This document shows positions 38,780 to 48,222 of a DNA stretch of 64,000 nucleotides, in pieces (the first letter of the stretch is position 1; every line of letters starts with the position of its first letter). The translations under genes were made by a program, and so were the position numbers. Source of the stretch: Glaciimonas sp. GTDB taxonomy: Bacteria; Pseudomonadota; Gammaproteobacteria; Burkholderiales; Burkholderiaceae_D. Under the pieces are notes generated by a model that did no database searches, was not told the DNA's origin, and saw nothing but the letters and a program-made list of their open reading frames with translations. The DNA is taken from positions 62,001 to 126,000 of the forward strand of contig JABBOY010000022.1 of NCBI GenBank assembly GCA_012927585.1. Reading direction: 5' to 3'.

Positions 38780-40702
38780 ATGAAAATCTTTGACAACTAC
38801 GCAGCGCGGTACGAACGAACCATGGAAGAAGAGTATTCCCTCAAGGAATACTTGGATTTATGCAAGCGCGATCCTATGGCGTATTCCAGTGCCGCCGAGC
38901 GCATGCTAGCTGCGATCGGCGAACCGGAATTGGTCGACACCCGCAATGATCCCCATCTGTCGCGCATCTTCGCCAACAAGGTCATTAAAATCTATCCCGC
39001 CTTCAAAGAGTTTTATGGGATGGAAGATGCGATCGAGCAAGTGGTATCGTATTTTCGCCATGCAGCGCAAGGGCTGGAAGAGCGCAAACAAGTTCTGTAC
39101 TTGCTGGGGCCGGTCGGCGGCGGCAAATCGTCAATTGCCGAAAAACTCAAGCACTTGATGGAAAAAGTGCCTTTCTACTGCATCAAGGGCTCACCCATCA
39201 ATGAGTCGCCGCTGGGCTTGTTCAACCCGGAAGAAGACGGTGCGATTCTGGAAGAGGATTATGGCATCCCGCGCCGCCAGCTAAACGCCATCCCCAGCCC
39301 CTGGGCGGTCAAGCGCATGAGCGAATTCAACGGCAACATCAATCAGTTCCGGGTCGTCAAACGGTACCCGTCCATCCTCAGACAGGTAGCCATTTCGAAG
39401 ACTGAACCCGGCGATGAAAACAACCAGGATATTTCATCGCTGGTGGGCAAAGTGGATATCCGCAAGCTCGAAGACTTTTCCCAGGACGACACCGATGCTT
39501 ATAGCTATTCGGGCGGCCTGTGTCTGTCGAACCAGGGCTTGATGGAATTCGTCGAAATGTTCAAGGCCCCGATCAAGGTGCTGCATCCACTGCTGACCGC
39601 GACTCAGGAAGGCAACTACAAGGGCACCGAAGGTTTTGGTGCGATACCGTTCGATGGCATCATCCTGGCCCACTCCAACGAGTCGGAATGGAAAGCCTTT
39701 AAAAACAACAAGAATAACGAAGCATTCCTGGACCGGATTTACATCGTCAAGGTGCCTTATTGCCTGCGGGTGATGGAAGAAACCAGGATTTACGAAAAGC
39801 TGTTGCGCAATTCCTCGCTAGCGCAAGCGCCGTGTGCTCCCGGCACGCTGCGGATGATGGCGCAATTTGCGGTACTGACGCGTCTGAAGGAACCGGAAAA
39901 TTCCAGCATTTTCAGCAAGATGCAAGTCTATGACGGTGAAAACCTGAAAGACATCGACCCGAAAGCCAAGTCGTATCATGAGTACCGCGACTACGCCGGA
40001 GTGGATGAAGGCATGAGCGGACTGTCGACCCGCTTCGCTTTCAAGATTTTGTCCAAGGTATTTAACTTCGACACCACCGAAGTGGCGGCCAATCCGGTTC
40101 ACTTGATGTATGTGCTGGAACAGCAGGTCGAACGTGAACAGTTCCCGCCCGAAACCGAGCAAAAATACCTTGCCTATATCAAGGAATATTTGACCCAGCG
40201 CTATGCCGAATTTATCGGCAAGGAAATTCAGACTGCGTATCTGGAAAGTTACTCCGAGTATGGTCAGAATATTTTCGACCGCTACGTGATTTTTGCGGAT
40301 TTCTGGATTCAGGATCAGGAATACCGCGACCCGGATACCGGCGAAAGCTTTGACCGCAATGCGCTTAGCCTGGAACTGGAAAAAATAGAAAGACCCGCTG
40401 GCATTTCGAATCCAAAAGATTTTCGTAATGAAATTGTTAATTTCGTGTTGCGGGCCCGGGCCCAGAATGCCGGTAAGAACCCGGCCTGGACCAGCTACGA
40501 AAAACTCAAAATGGTGATCGAGAAAAAAATGTTCTCGAATACCGAAGAGTTGCTGCCGGTGATTTCGTTTAACGCCAAGGCTAGCGCCGATGATGTCAAC
40601 AAGCATGCAGAGTTCGTCGCCCGCATGGTCGAAAAAGGGTATACGGCCAAACAGGTACGGCTGTTATGCGAGTGGTATTTGCGCGTCAGAAAATCGTCGT
40701 GA
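38780..40702 (+). CDS. prkA: PrkA-family serine protein kinase
   Basis: The 640-residue protein is a YeaG/PrkA homologue: MKIFDNYAARYERTMEEEYS, YGMEDAIEQVVSYFRHAAQG, P-loop LLGPVGGGKSSIAEKL, then the AAA-like body and a C-terminal kinase-like domain with RDYAGVDEGMSG and STRFAFKILSKVFN. AGGA seven bases before ATG 38780 favours that start over the ATG at 38774. It is first in the conserved prkA-yhbH-spoVR set, which is induced in starvation or stationary phase in enterobacteria. Confidence 0.95.
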   Translation: MKIFDNYAARYERTMEEEYSLKEYLDLCKRDPMAYSSAAERMLAAIGEPELVDTRNDPHLSRIFANKVIKIYPAFKEFYGMEDAIEQVVSYFRHAAQGLEERKQVLYLLGPVGGGKSSIAEKLKHLMEKVPFYCIKGSPINESPLGLFNPEEDGAILEEDYGIPRRQLNAIPSPWAVKRMSEFNGNINQFRVVKRYPSILRQVAISKTEPGDENNQDISSLVGKVDIRKLEDFSQDDTDAYSYSGGLCLSNQGLMEFVEMFKAPIKVLHPLLTATQEGNYKGTEGFGAIPFDGIILAHSNESEWKAFKNNKNNEAFLDRIYIVKVPYCLRVMEETRIYEKLLRNSSLAQAPCAPGTLRMMAQFAVLTRLKEPENSSIFSKMQVYDGENLKDIDPKAKSYHEYRDYAGVDEGMSGLSTRFAFKILSKVFNFDTTEVAANPVHLMYVLEQQVEREQFPPETEQKYLAYIKEYLTQRYAEFIGKEIQTAYLESYSEYGQNIFDRYVIFADFWIQDQEYRDPDTGESFDRNALSLELEKIERPAGISNPKDFRNEIVNFVLRARAQNAGKNPAWTSYEKLKMVIEKKMFSNTEELLPVISFNAKASADDVNKHAEFVARMVEKGYTAKQVRLLCEWYLRVRKSS

Positions 40703-40716
40703 TCGGATGGCTCGCA

Positions 40717-40782
40717 GGGGCGGGTTCCAAACCTGCCCTCCCGTTGCCAAAATGCCAGGGCGGGTTCGGAGCCGCCCCTACC
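40717..40782. repeat. REP-like palindrome inside the prkA-yhbH gap
   Basis: GGGGCGGGTT at 40717 and a second GGGCGGGTTCGGAGCCGCCCC unit end at 40782; the outer GGGGCGG/CCGCCCC arms pair, as do GGGCGGGTT/AACCTGCCC within the left unit. It lies between two genes of one operon, where such hairpins often stabilise upstream mRNA. Confidence 0.6.
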
Positions 40783-40816
40783 AGGAAATTGCTGACGTTA
40801 AACATAGGAGACGATT

Positions 40817-42085
40817 TTGGTTCATCTCATAGACCGCCGCCTACAAGGCAAGAACAAGTCCGCAGTCAATCGCGAACGATTTTTACATCGTTACAAGAGT
40901 CAGATCAGGGGCGCGGTTGAACGCGCGATAAAAGGCCGTTCCATCACCGACATGGAGAGCGGTGAAAAAGTATCAATTCCTGCCAAGGATGTGAATGAAC
41001 CGAGTTTCGGTCACGCTCATGGCGGAATTTGGGAGCCGGTGCATCCGGGTAACAAGGAATACCAAAAAGGCGATCGGGTGCAGCGCCCCAAAAGCGGGGC
41101 CGGCTCCGGCTCCGGTCAAGCCGGCAACAGCGACCAGATCACGGAAGATGATTTTATCTTCGAACTAACGCGTGAAGAATTCCTGAACTATTTTTTCGAA
41201 GACCTGGCATTGCCGAATATGGTGAAGACCCAGCTCACCGCCAGCACCGAATTCAAGCAGCAGCGGGCCGGTTATAAAATGTCCGGTACGCCCACCAATA
41301 TCCATATCCTGCGCTCGCTGCGCGGCGCGCTGGGGCGGCGCATTGCAGTCGGCAGCAAATCGCGCAGGCGTTTGCTGGACGCGGAATCCGAACTTCAGCA
41401 ATTGCTCGCGCATGTGCCGCACGAAGATGCGCGCGTCACTGCGCTGCGCCTGGAAATTCATCACTTGCGCAGCAAGCTGCTGGCAATTCCATTCATCGAC
41501 CCGTTCGATTTGCGCTATAGCAATCGTATCAGGGTACCGAAACCGTCCAGCCGGGCAGTCATGTTTTGCATCATGGACGTGTCCGGCTCGATGGATGAAA
41601 TCAAGAAAGATACCGCCAAACGCTTTTTCATCCTGTTGTACCTGTTTTTGCAGCGTGCTTACGACAAGATTGAAGTCGTCTTCATCCGCCACCACACAAT
41701 GGCTGACGAAGTCGATGAAGACGATTTTTTCCACTCGCGCGAATCGGGCGGCACCGTGGTGTCGTCGGCGCTGCATCTGCTGTCCAAGATCATGTATGAG
41801 CGGTATTCCAGCAACGACTGGAATATTTACGTGGCGCAAGCTTCCGATGGCGACAATTGGGATAATGATTCCGTGGCCTGCCGCCAGTTGCTGATCAACA
41901 CCATCATGCCGGCAGTGCAGTATTACGCTTACGTCGAAATCACCGAAGACAAGCCGCAAAACCTGTGGGAAGAATACACACAAGTACTAGACCATCACCC
42001 GCACTTTGCGATGCAACTGATCAAATCCCAAGCCGATATTTATCCGGTTTTTCGAGATCTGTTCAAGAAACAGGAAAAATCATGA
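40817..42085 (+). CDS. yhbH: YeaH/YhbH family protein (DUF444)
   Basis: The 422-residue protein begins with TTG at 40817, supported by AGGAG six bases upstream; the translation MVHLIDRRLQGKNKSAVNRE is the conserved N-terminus. It continues SIPAKDVNEPSFGHAHGG, a Gly/Ser-rich linker, and a C-terminal von Willebrand A-like domain with the metal-site motif DVSGSMDE and the conserved YFYV-like end region. Function is unknown, but it is genetically tied to PrkA. The stop overlaps the spoVR start by four bases. Confidence 0.93.
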   Translation: MVHLIDRRLQGKNKSAVNRERFLHRYKSQIRGAVERAIKGRSITDMESGEKVSIPAKDVNEPSFGHAHGGIWEPVHPGNKEYQKGDRVQRPKSGAGSGSGQAGNSDQITEDDFIFELTREEFLNYFFEDLALPNMVKTQLTASTEFKQQRAGYKMSGTPTNIHILRSLRGALGRRIAVGSKSRRRLLDAESELQQLLAHVPHEDARVTALRLEIHHLRSKLLAIPFIDPFDLRYSNRIRVPKPSSRAVMFCIMDVSGSMDEIKKDTAKRFFILLYLFLQRAYDKIEVVFIRHHTMADEVDEDDFFHSRESGGTVVSSALHLLSKIMYERYSSNDWNIYVAQASDGDNWDNDSVACRQLLINTIMPAVQYYAYVEITEDKPQNLWEEYTQVLDHHPHFAMQLIKSQADIYPVFRDLFKKQEKS

Positions 42086-43617
42086 GCATGCCGAACCAGG
42101 TTGCCCCTTCGCAACCGTTGCCTAGACAGTCTGAATGGACTTTCGAGCTGCTGGAACAAGCGCACGAAGAAGTGCGCCGCGTAGCGCAAAATTTTGGTCT
42201 TGACACTTACCCGAACCAGCTCGAAATCATCAGTGCAGAACAGATGATGGATGCCTACACCGCAGTTGGTTTGCCGGTGTCGTACCACCACTGGTCGTTC
42301 GGCAAACATTTCCTGAATACCGAAAAAAGCTACAAGCGCGGCCAGATGGGCCTGGCATACGAAATTGTTATCAATTCGAATCCTTGCATCGCCTATCTGA
42401 TGGAAGAAAACAGCCTGATGATGCAAACCCTGGTGATCGCGCACGCAGCCTACGGTCACAATTCTTTTTTCAAGGGCAATTATCTGTTTCGCTCATGGAC
42501 CGATGCCGAAGAGATTATCGACTACATGGTATTTGCCAAGAAATTCGTTTCTGAATGCGAAGAGCAGCACGGAGTCGAAGCGGTCGAACTATTGCTGGAT
42601 TCTTGCCATGCGCTGCAAAACCACGGCGTCAATCGCTACAAGCGCCCGGCCAAATTGTCGCTCACAGAAGAAAAGGCACGCCAGAAAGAGCGCGAAGCCT
42701 ACTTGCAATTGCAGGTCAACGACCTGTGGCGCACCCTGCCTCAGCAAGAAAGAGAAGCGATCGCCAACCGGCCGCCACAGCGGTTCCCGGCGGAACCGCA
42801 AGAGAACTTGCTCTATTTTATCGAGAAATACGCGCCGATACTGGAGCCTTGGCAACGCGAAGTAGTGCGCATCACGCGCAAGATTGCACAGTATTTCTAC
42901 CCGCAGCGCCAGACCCAGGTCATGAACGAAGGCTGGGCCACTTTCTGGCACTACACCATCCTCAATCAACTGTACGCGGAAGGTGTGGTCGATAACGGTT
43001 TCATGATGGAATTCCTGCAAAGCCATACCAACGTAATCTACCAACCGCCGCTGGACAGTCCGCACTACAACGGCATCAACCCGTATGCGCTGGGGTTTGC
43101 CATGATGAACGACATCCGTCGGATCTGCGAAGCACCGACGGAGGAAGACCGCGTATGGTTTCCGCATATCGCCGGCAGCGACTGGCTAAAATCGCTCGAT
43201 TTTGCAATGCGCAACTTTAAGGACGAGAGTTTTATTTCCCAGTACCTGTCACCCAAGCTGATCCGCGATTTTCATTTTTTCGCGGTGCTTGACGATGATA
43301 CCGATGACAAGTTGTCGATTTCCGCAATTCACGATGACAGTGGCTATCAGACCATCCGGCAGAAACTCTCGGAGCAATATAACCTGGGCAATCGAGAGCC
43401 AAACATCCAGGTATATTCGGTCAACATGCAGGGCGATCGCTCGATGACCTTAAGACACACCCAGTTTCAGCGCCGCCCGCTGAATCCGCAGGCGCAGGAA
43501 GTACTAAAGCATGTGGCTCGCCTATGGGGTTTTGATGTGCGCCTGGAGACTATCGATCCGAATGACAAGATCATCAGCACGCTGGAATGCAAGCGCGAAA
43601 AGCGCACACACAGCTAA
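42082..43617 (+). CDS. SpoVR family protein
   Basis: The 511-residue protein matches SpoVR/YcgB: WTFELLEQAHEEVRRVAQNF, GLDTYPNQLEIISAEQMMDA, SYHHWSFGKHFL, VIAHAAYGHNSFFKGNY and MNEGWATFWHYTILNQLY. The HxxxxN and EGWATFWHY parts look like a metal-binding core, but no activity is established. It is coupled to yhbH by an ATGA overlap and closes the three-gene stress operon. Confidence 0.95.
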   Translation: MSMPNQVAPSQPLPRQSEWTFELLEQAHEEVRRVAQNFGLDTYPNQLEIISAEQMMDAYTAVGLPVSYHHWSFGKHFLNTEKSYKRGQMGLAYEIVINSNPCIAYLMEENSLMMQTLVIAHAAYGHNSFFKGNYLFRSWTDAEEIIDYMVFAKKFVSECEEQHGVEAVELLLDSCHALQNHGVNRYKRPAKLSLTEEKARQKEREAYLQLQVNDLWRTLPQQEREAIANRPPQRFPAEPQENLLYFIEKYAPILEPWQREVVRITRKIAQYFYPQRQTQVMNEGWATFWHYTILNQLYAEGVVDNGFMMEFLQSHTNVIYQPPLDSPHYNGINPYALGFAMMNDIRRICEAPTEEDRVWFPHIAGSDWLKSLDFAMRNFKDESFISQYLSPKLIRDFHFFAVLDDDTDDKLSISAIHDDSGYQTIRQKLSEQYNLGNREPNIQVYSVNMQGDRSMTLRHTQFQRRPLNPQAQEVLKHVARLWGFDVRLETIDPNDKIISTLECKREKRTHS

Positions 43618-43662
43618 ATTCCGCATGCTGCACTTCTAACGTACTACAGCAGCGCATTTTAA

Positions 43663-43736
43663 ACATACTGAATAAAGTATTTTTAATTACTGCAATAATT
43701 ACATGCGGCGAAGGCATTGTTTATTGGCATACTCCA
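43663..43736 (+). repeat. 75-base intergenic element, copy C
   Basis: It starts ACATACTGAATAAAGTATTT and ends GGCATACTCC. CAATAA pairs with TTATTG outside, and ATGC with GCAT around a GGCGAAG loop inside. It begins 46 bases after the spoVR stop. This copy aligns well with all four others and is the best reference for the family. Confidence 0.65.
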
Positions 43737-43755
43737 TACTATGGTGCCATGTGCT

Positions 43756-43824
43756 TGTAGGTGCGAATTCATTCGCATCAGTGCGGATGGAATAAATAAG
43801 AGTGCGAATACATTCGCACCTACA
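43756..43824. repeat. REP-like palindrome of a second type
   Basis: TGTAGGTGCGAAT (43756-43768) and ATTCGCACCTACA (43812-43824) are exact 13-bp inverse complements; each arm also carries its own GCGAATNNATTCGC palindrome. It lies between convergent spoVR and phaC, where it could act as a barrier to read-through. Confidence 0.75.
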
Positions 43825-43860
43825 TTCGACTGGCAAAACTCCTATCCAGCTACTCAAGCA

Positions 43861-45720
43861 TCAGCTCTCCAATATATATTGCCCAGGAGCGTCGGCCAGC
43901 ATCCGTTCGGCCGGGATCTCCTGCGCCTTGATTTTTTTTGCGCTGGAATGCAGCGCCAGCCACTTGTGCCAGTGCGGCCACCAGGAACCCTGTTCGAGCG
44001 TCGACTCCGACACCCACTCGTCCGGCCCCACCACATGACTGCCCGCTTGCCGCTGGCCGGATCGAAACCGGAAGCTGCGGCCCGCATGGCCCAACTCGGA
44101 TACCACACCGCTATTGTGACCACCGGAAGCCAGCACGAAATGGACTTCGGAGTCGACCAGAAAATGGATTTTGTAGACCGACTTCCAGGGCGAGACATGG
44201 TCAAGCTCGGTGCCCAGCACAAACATCGGAGGCCTGACATTGCCAAGAGCGACCAAATGACCATCGACGCAGTAACGGCCTTCGGCCAGATCGTTGTGCA
44301 AGAACAAATGCCGCAAATATTCGCTATGCATCCGATATGGCAGGCGCGTGGTGTCGGCGTTCCACGACATCAGGTCGTTCGGCGCGCGACGCACCCCCAG
44401 CAGGTACTCGCGCATCATGCGCGACCAGACCAGATCGCGCGAATTAAGCAGCTCGAAACTGGCTGCCATCTGAGCGCCGTCCAGATAGCCCTGCTCCCAC
44501 ATTAACGCGTCCAGCAAGGCTAACTGGCTATCATCGATGAACAGGCCCAGCTCGCCCGGTTCGGCAAAGTCAGCCTGTCCCGCCAGCAGCGTGATAGTCT
44601 GGATCGGCGCCAGCGCCTGCTGCGGATCGCGTCCCAGCGCCGCTGCGCCGATAGACAACAAAGTGCCTCCCAGGCAATAACCGACCGCATGCACCGGAAT
44701 GTCCGGCATCAGATGTGCGACTTGCTCCAGCGCGACATACAGCCCCTGCGCAATATAATCGTCCATGCCCAAGTTGCGGCCCTCGGCACCGTGGTTCTTC
44801 CACGACATCATGAACACGGTATGGCCCTGTTCGACCAGGTAGCGCACCATCGAATTATTCGGCGACAGATCCAGGATGTAGTATTTCATGATCCATGACG
44901 GCACAAACAGCAACGGTTCCCGGTATACGGTTTTGGTTTGCGGCGTGTACTGGATCAATTCAAACAGTGCATTGCTAAATATCACTTTTCCGGGAGTAAC
45001 CGCGACGTCGCGACCGACCTTGTAGGGAGAATCTTCCTTGTGGGTATCGATGCCACGCTTCTTCTGTTTTCTTTTGGCCTGATCTTCCAGCCAGTGGCTC
45101 CAGCCGATCAAGCGGTTATGGCCTTTCGATTCGATGGTGGCGCGCAGCACTTCTGGATTGGTAATAGCGTAATTGGACGGAGCAAAAGCATCCAGCACCT
45201 GGCGTGCGGTAAAACTGACCACATGCTCATGATGCGGCGTAACGCCGCGAATGCCGGTAGTGGCCTGCTGCCAGAAATCCTGCGTCTGCAAAAAAGATTT
45301 AGCAAACACGTTATACGGCCAGTGTGACCATTCCGGCCGGTTAAAACGCGAATCGCTGTCCGTCACGCTGACCTGACCACTGCCGGAGCTCACCGCGCTG
45401 GCCATGAAAGGCCCCCATTCTGCCGCTTGCTGCTTCAGCAAAGCCAGCAGTTCGACGCCGCGTCCCGGCGACATGGCGAGTTGCAGCAGCCATTCCTGCA
45501 TGGCCACCGACAGACTGGTGGGAGAAATGCCACCGGTCAACTTTGCCAGCGCGCTCTGATATATCAAATCCAGGGTATTGGCGCCAGCCTGCTCGCTGCC
45601 CAAACCGCACTGTTTTTTGGAGGCCGCATCATCCTGCGACACAGTCGCATCTGCGGCAGGCGACGCCGTTGCATCTGGCGGGTTGCGATCGTGGTTCAAG
45701 TTTTTTTCAGTCAGATTCAT
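43861..45720 (-). CDS. phaC: Polyhydroxyalkanoate synthase, class I type
   Basis: The 619-residue protein has a Thr/Ala-rich N-terminus and the PhaC core: FNRPEWSHWPYNVFAKSFLQ, PSWIMKYYILDLSPNNSMVR, the lipase-like box AVGYCLGGTLL with the catalytic Cys, ELDHVSPW with the catalytic Asp and SGGHNSGVV with the catalytic His. It polymerises (R)-3-hydroxyacyl-CoA into granules. ATG 45720 has GAGG at good distance; a GTG two codons upstream is less likely. No phaA, phaB or phasin gene is adjacent. Confidence 0.92.
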   Translation of the reverse strand: MNLTEKNLNHDRNPPDATASPAADATVSQDDAASKKQCGLGSEQAGANTLDLIYQSALAKLTGGISPTSLSVAMQEWLLQLAMSPGRGVELLALLKQQAAEWGPFMASAVSSGSGQVSVTDSDSRFNRPEWSHWPYNVFAKSFLQTQDFWQQATTGIRGVTPHHEHVVSFTARQVLDAFAPSNYAITNPEVLRATIESKGHNRLIGWSHWLEDQAKRKQKKRGIDTHKEDSPYKVGRDVAVTPGKVIFSNALFELIQYTPQTKTVYREPLLFVPSWIMKYYILDLSPNNSMVRYLVEQGHTVFMMSWKNHGAEGRNLGMDDYIAQGLYVALEQVAHLMPDIPVHAVGYCLGGTLLSIGAAALGRDPQQALAPIQTITLLAGQADFAEPGELGLFIDDSQLALLDALMWEQGYLDGAQMAASFELLNSRDLVWSRMMREYLLGVRRAPNDLMSWNADTTRLPYRMHSEYLRHLFLHNDLAEGRYCVDGHLVALGNVRPPMFVLGTELDHVSPWKSVYKIHFLVDSEVHFVLASGGHNSGVVSELGHAGRSFRFRSGQRQAGSHVVGPDEWVSESTLEQGSWWPHWHKWLALHSSAKKIKAQEIPAERMLADAPGQYILES

Positions 45721-46163
45721 ATCCACCTCTTATTTACATGTTTTTCATTCTTGCAAGAATGTGGGCCCAAACTGATTGACATAAGTCAAACGAAACAGAA
45801 ATTGTTTCTGTCAAGGCAAAATTATAGTATCCGGTTCTAAGGAAACGCGGATTGAATCGTCTGAGTGTGCCAATCGGTATCAGCCAGACATCGGCGCTGC
45901 CACAGGGCAGGAACTGAAATGGAATATTGCCAGGTGCCGCAAGACAAATGAAAAACTAGCACTTAGCCAACTGCCTGAATTATTGAGTTCACTTCTATGC
46001 TTCTGCTGTAAAATTTCGCCAGTAAAATTGAAGCCGATAATTGTATAAAACCACCCAAATTATAAGAATGTGGCAAGTCAGGTTTTAAATTGGAATCCAT
46101 CAACATGCAACCTGGCAATCTTTGTCGCTAAACTTATCCCACTCAACGAAATGGAATGACTTC
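45721..46163. other. Divergent gap between phaC and hflK
   Basis: This 443-base AT-rich region carries both promoters. A perfect palindrome ACAGAAA-TTG-TTTCTGT (45795-45811), about 75 bases upstream of phaC, is a candidate operator. The rest shows nothing I recognise. Confidence 0.4.
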
Positions 46164-47231
46164 ATGTCTTCAACTCCTATAGAAGGCGGCGAGCCTCCAG
46201 TGAATGATCGAACCAGACTTGATGCAATTATCCAAGACATTAAGGCGCGAACAGCCAATTCCTATATCTCTTTGAGTGGGAAGGGTTTGGCGTTGATGGT
46301 TATGCTGATCGCCATTGCCTGGGTGCTCTCGGGAATATACAAGGTGCAACCTGACGAACAAGGTGTTGTGCTGCGTTTTGGGAAATGGGTCGAAACCACC
46401 GAATCCGGCCTTCACTATCATCTGCCGTATCCTTTCGACACCGTATTGTTTCCAAAAGTCACCCAGATCAACCAGCTGCAGCTGGGCCGTCAGTCCGCTG
46501 GAACGCCGTCAAACAGCGGCGCAGCGGTGATTAGCTCTGACTCCCATGAGAAACAAATGTTGACTGGAGACGAAAACATCGTCGAGGCTGATTGCGTAGT
46601 ATTTTGGCGAATCAAGGACGCTGGCCAATATCTATTTAAAGTTAAAAATCCAGAATTCGCGGTAAAAATAGCAGCAGAAAGTGCGTTGCGGGAAGTCATA
46701 GGACGTACCCCCATCCAGGCTGCGATGTCGGATAAACGCCAGCAAATAGCCGATGAAACCAAATCGCTACTGCAACAGTTGCTTGACTCAGAACAGTCTG
46801 GAATTTTGGTTACACAGGTTCAGCTACAAAGAGTTGACCCTCCGATCGCCGTCATTGATGCATTTAATGACGTACAACGTGCCCGCGCCGATCAAGAACG
46901 TGCCCGAAACGAAGCCGAAGCTTATCATAATGATATTCTCCCCCGGGCTCGCGGGGAAGCCTCACACATTAACCAAGACGCGGAAGCTTACAAAACGCAA
47001 GCGGTGAATCTGGCTGATGGTGAGGCCAAAAGTTTTTTATCTGTCTACCAAAGTTATACGCAGGCCAAGGATGTAACAGAATGGAGACTCTACCTTCAGA
47101 GTGTAGACGCTGTGCTGAAAAAAGCGACCAAAGTCATTATTGACTCATCTGGAAAGGGTATGTCCGCAGTAGTGCCTTATATGCCCTTATCTGAAAAAGA
47201 AAAACCTGCCATTAAAGAGGTTAAGAAATGA
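46164..47231 (+). CDS. hflK: HflK-type SPFH membrane protein
   Basis: The 355-residue protein has one membrane helix (about 41-59, KGLALMVMLIAIAWVLSGIY) and a periplasmic SPFH/band-7 domain with VQPDEQGVVLRFGKW, GLHYHLPYPFDTV and a coiled-coil DVQRARADQERARNEAEAYH. In E. coli HflK and HflC form a cage around the FtsH protease. This one lacks the Gly-rich N-terminus of housekeeping HflK and is not beside hfq-hflX, so it is probably a second, specialised copy. ATG 46164 was chosen; a TTG at 46122 is the alternative. It overlaps hflC by four bases. Confidence 0.85.
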   Translation: MSSTPIEGGEPPVNDRTRLDAIIQDIKARTANSYISLSGKGLALMVMLIAIAWVLSGIYKVQPDEQGVVLRFGKWVETTESGLHYHLPYPFDTVLFPKVTQINQLQLGRQSAGTPSNSGAAVISSDSHEKQMLTGDENIVEADCVVFWRIKDAGQYLFKVKNPEFAVKIAAESALREVIGRTPIQAAMSDKRQQIADETKSLLQQLLDSEQSGILVTQVQLQRVDPPIAVIDAFNDVQRARADQERARNEAEAYHNDILPRARGEASHINQDAEAYKTQAVNLADGEAKSFLSVYQSYTQAKDVTEWRLYLQSVDAVLKKATKVIIDSSGKGMSAVVPYMPLSEKEKPAIKEVKK

Positions 47232-48112
47232 ATCCTAATAAATTACGAATTGCCATCGTAGTCATCATCCTGATAACGTGCACGATACTGTCATCGACTC
47301 TTTACACTTTAGGGGAAGATCAACAAGCTTTAGTTGTTCGCCTGGGTGCGCCGATAGGCGTAGCTGCGGAGCCAGGTCTTAAAGTGAAAGTGCCGATGAT
47401 TGACACTGTGATCTATTACGATAAGCGTTTGCAAACGCTAGCTCCTCCGTCGGAACAAGTCATTCTTGGCGATCAGAAACGTATCGAGGTCGAAACCTAC
47501 ACCCGCTTCCGTATTATTAACCCCTTGCGTTTTTATCAAACGGTTCGCACTTTCGATCAGGCTGGGGCGCAACTTACCCAGCTTGTTAGTTCTTCCCTGC
47601 GTCGCGAACTGGGGCAAGTGATGTTGAAATCACTTTTGTCCAATGAACGTCCTCATATCGTTGATCTCATTCAAAAAGAAGTTGCAGAAAAAGCTAAGCC
47701 GCTCGGCATCGAGGTAACGGAGGTACGATTCCATCGCGCAGATCTGCCTTTAGAGACCAGCCAAGCAATCTATGACCGTATGAAGTCGGAACGTGAGCGC
47801 GAAGCCAAAGAGCTGCGTGCGCAAGGATTCGAGTGGGCGCAGCAAATTCAGGCAAAAGCTGACCGGGAGCGCGCTATCCTCTTATCTGAGGCACAGCGAC
47901 AGAGCAATATTACTCGCGGGGAAGCCGATGCCGAAGCCAATCGCATTTTTGCGGCTGCCTTTGATAAAGATCCTCGATTTTATAAATTTTATCGCTCTTT
48001 GCAGACCTACCGTCAAGCATTGGCGGACTCCGCACCAACCCTTGTGCTTACACCGGACGCCGAGTTTTTGCGCAATTTCAAAACCGGGCCGCGTGTCGAT
48101 GTAAAGCGCTGA
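47228..48112 (+). CDS. hflC: HflC-type SPFH membrane protein
   Basis: The 294-residue protein has an N-terminal membrane anchor (residues about 7-27, IAIVVIILITCTILSSTLYT), the band-7 domain (LGEDQQALVVRLGAPIGVAA, EPGLKVKVPMIDTVIYYDKR) and a charged coiled coil with EREREAKELRAQGFEWAQQI. It pairs with HflK. A 110-base gap leads to the Nramp-like gene on the same strand. Confidence 0.88.
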   Translation: MNPNKLRIAIVVIILITCTILSSTLYTLGEDQQALVVRLGAPIGVAAEPGLKVKVPMIDTVIYYDKRLQTLAPPSEQVILGDQKRIEVETYTRFRIINPLRFYQTVRTFDQAGAQLTQLVSSSLRRELGQVMLKSLLSNERPHIVDLIQKEVAEKAKPLGIEVTEVRFHRADLPLETSQAIYDRMKSEREREAKELRAQGFEWAQQIQAKADRERAILLSEAQRQSNITRGEADAEANRIFAAAFDKDPRFYKFYRSLQTYRQALADSAPTLVLTPDAEFLRNFKTGPRVDVKR

Positions 48113-48222
48113 GCAAACAGTTACGGACTAAACGGCCAGGCGTTTTAAGAAAAATACAGGTTTGCTGATTGCAACAGCTATTTTCCGTCTCGGACCACAA
48201 CTTTTAATTCAAACTAGGCCAG

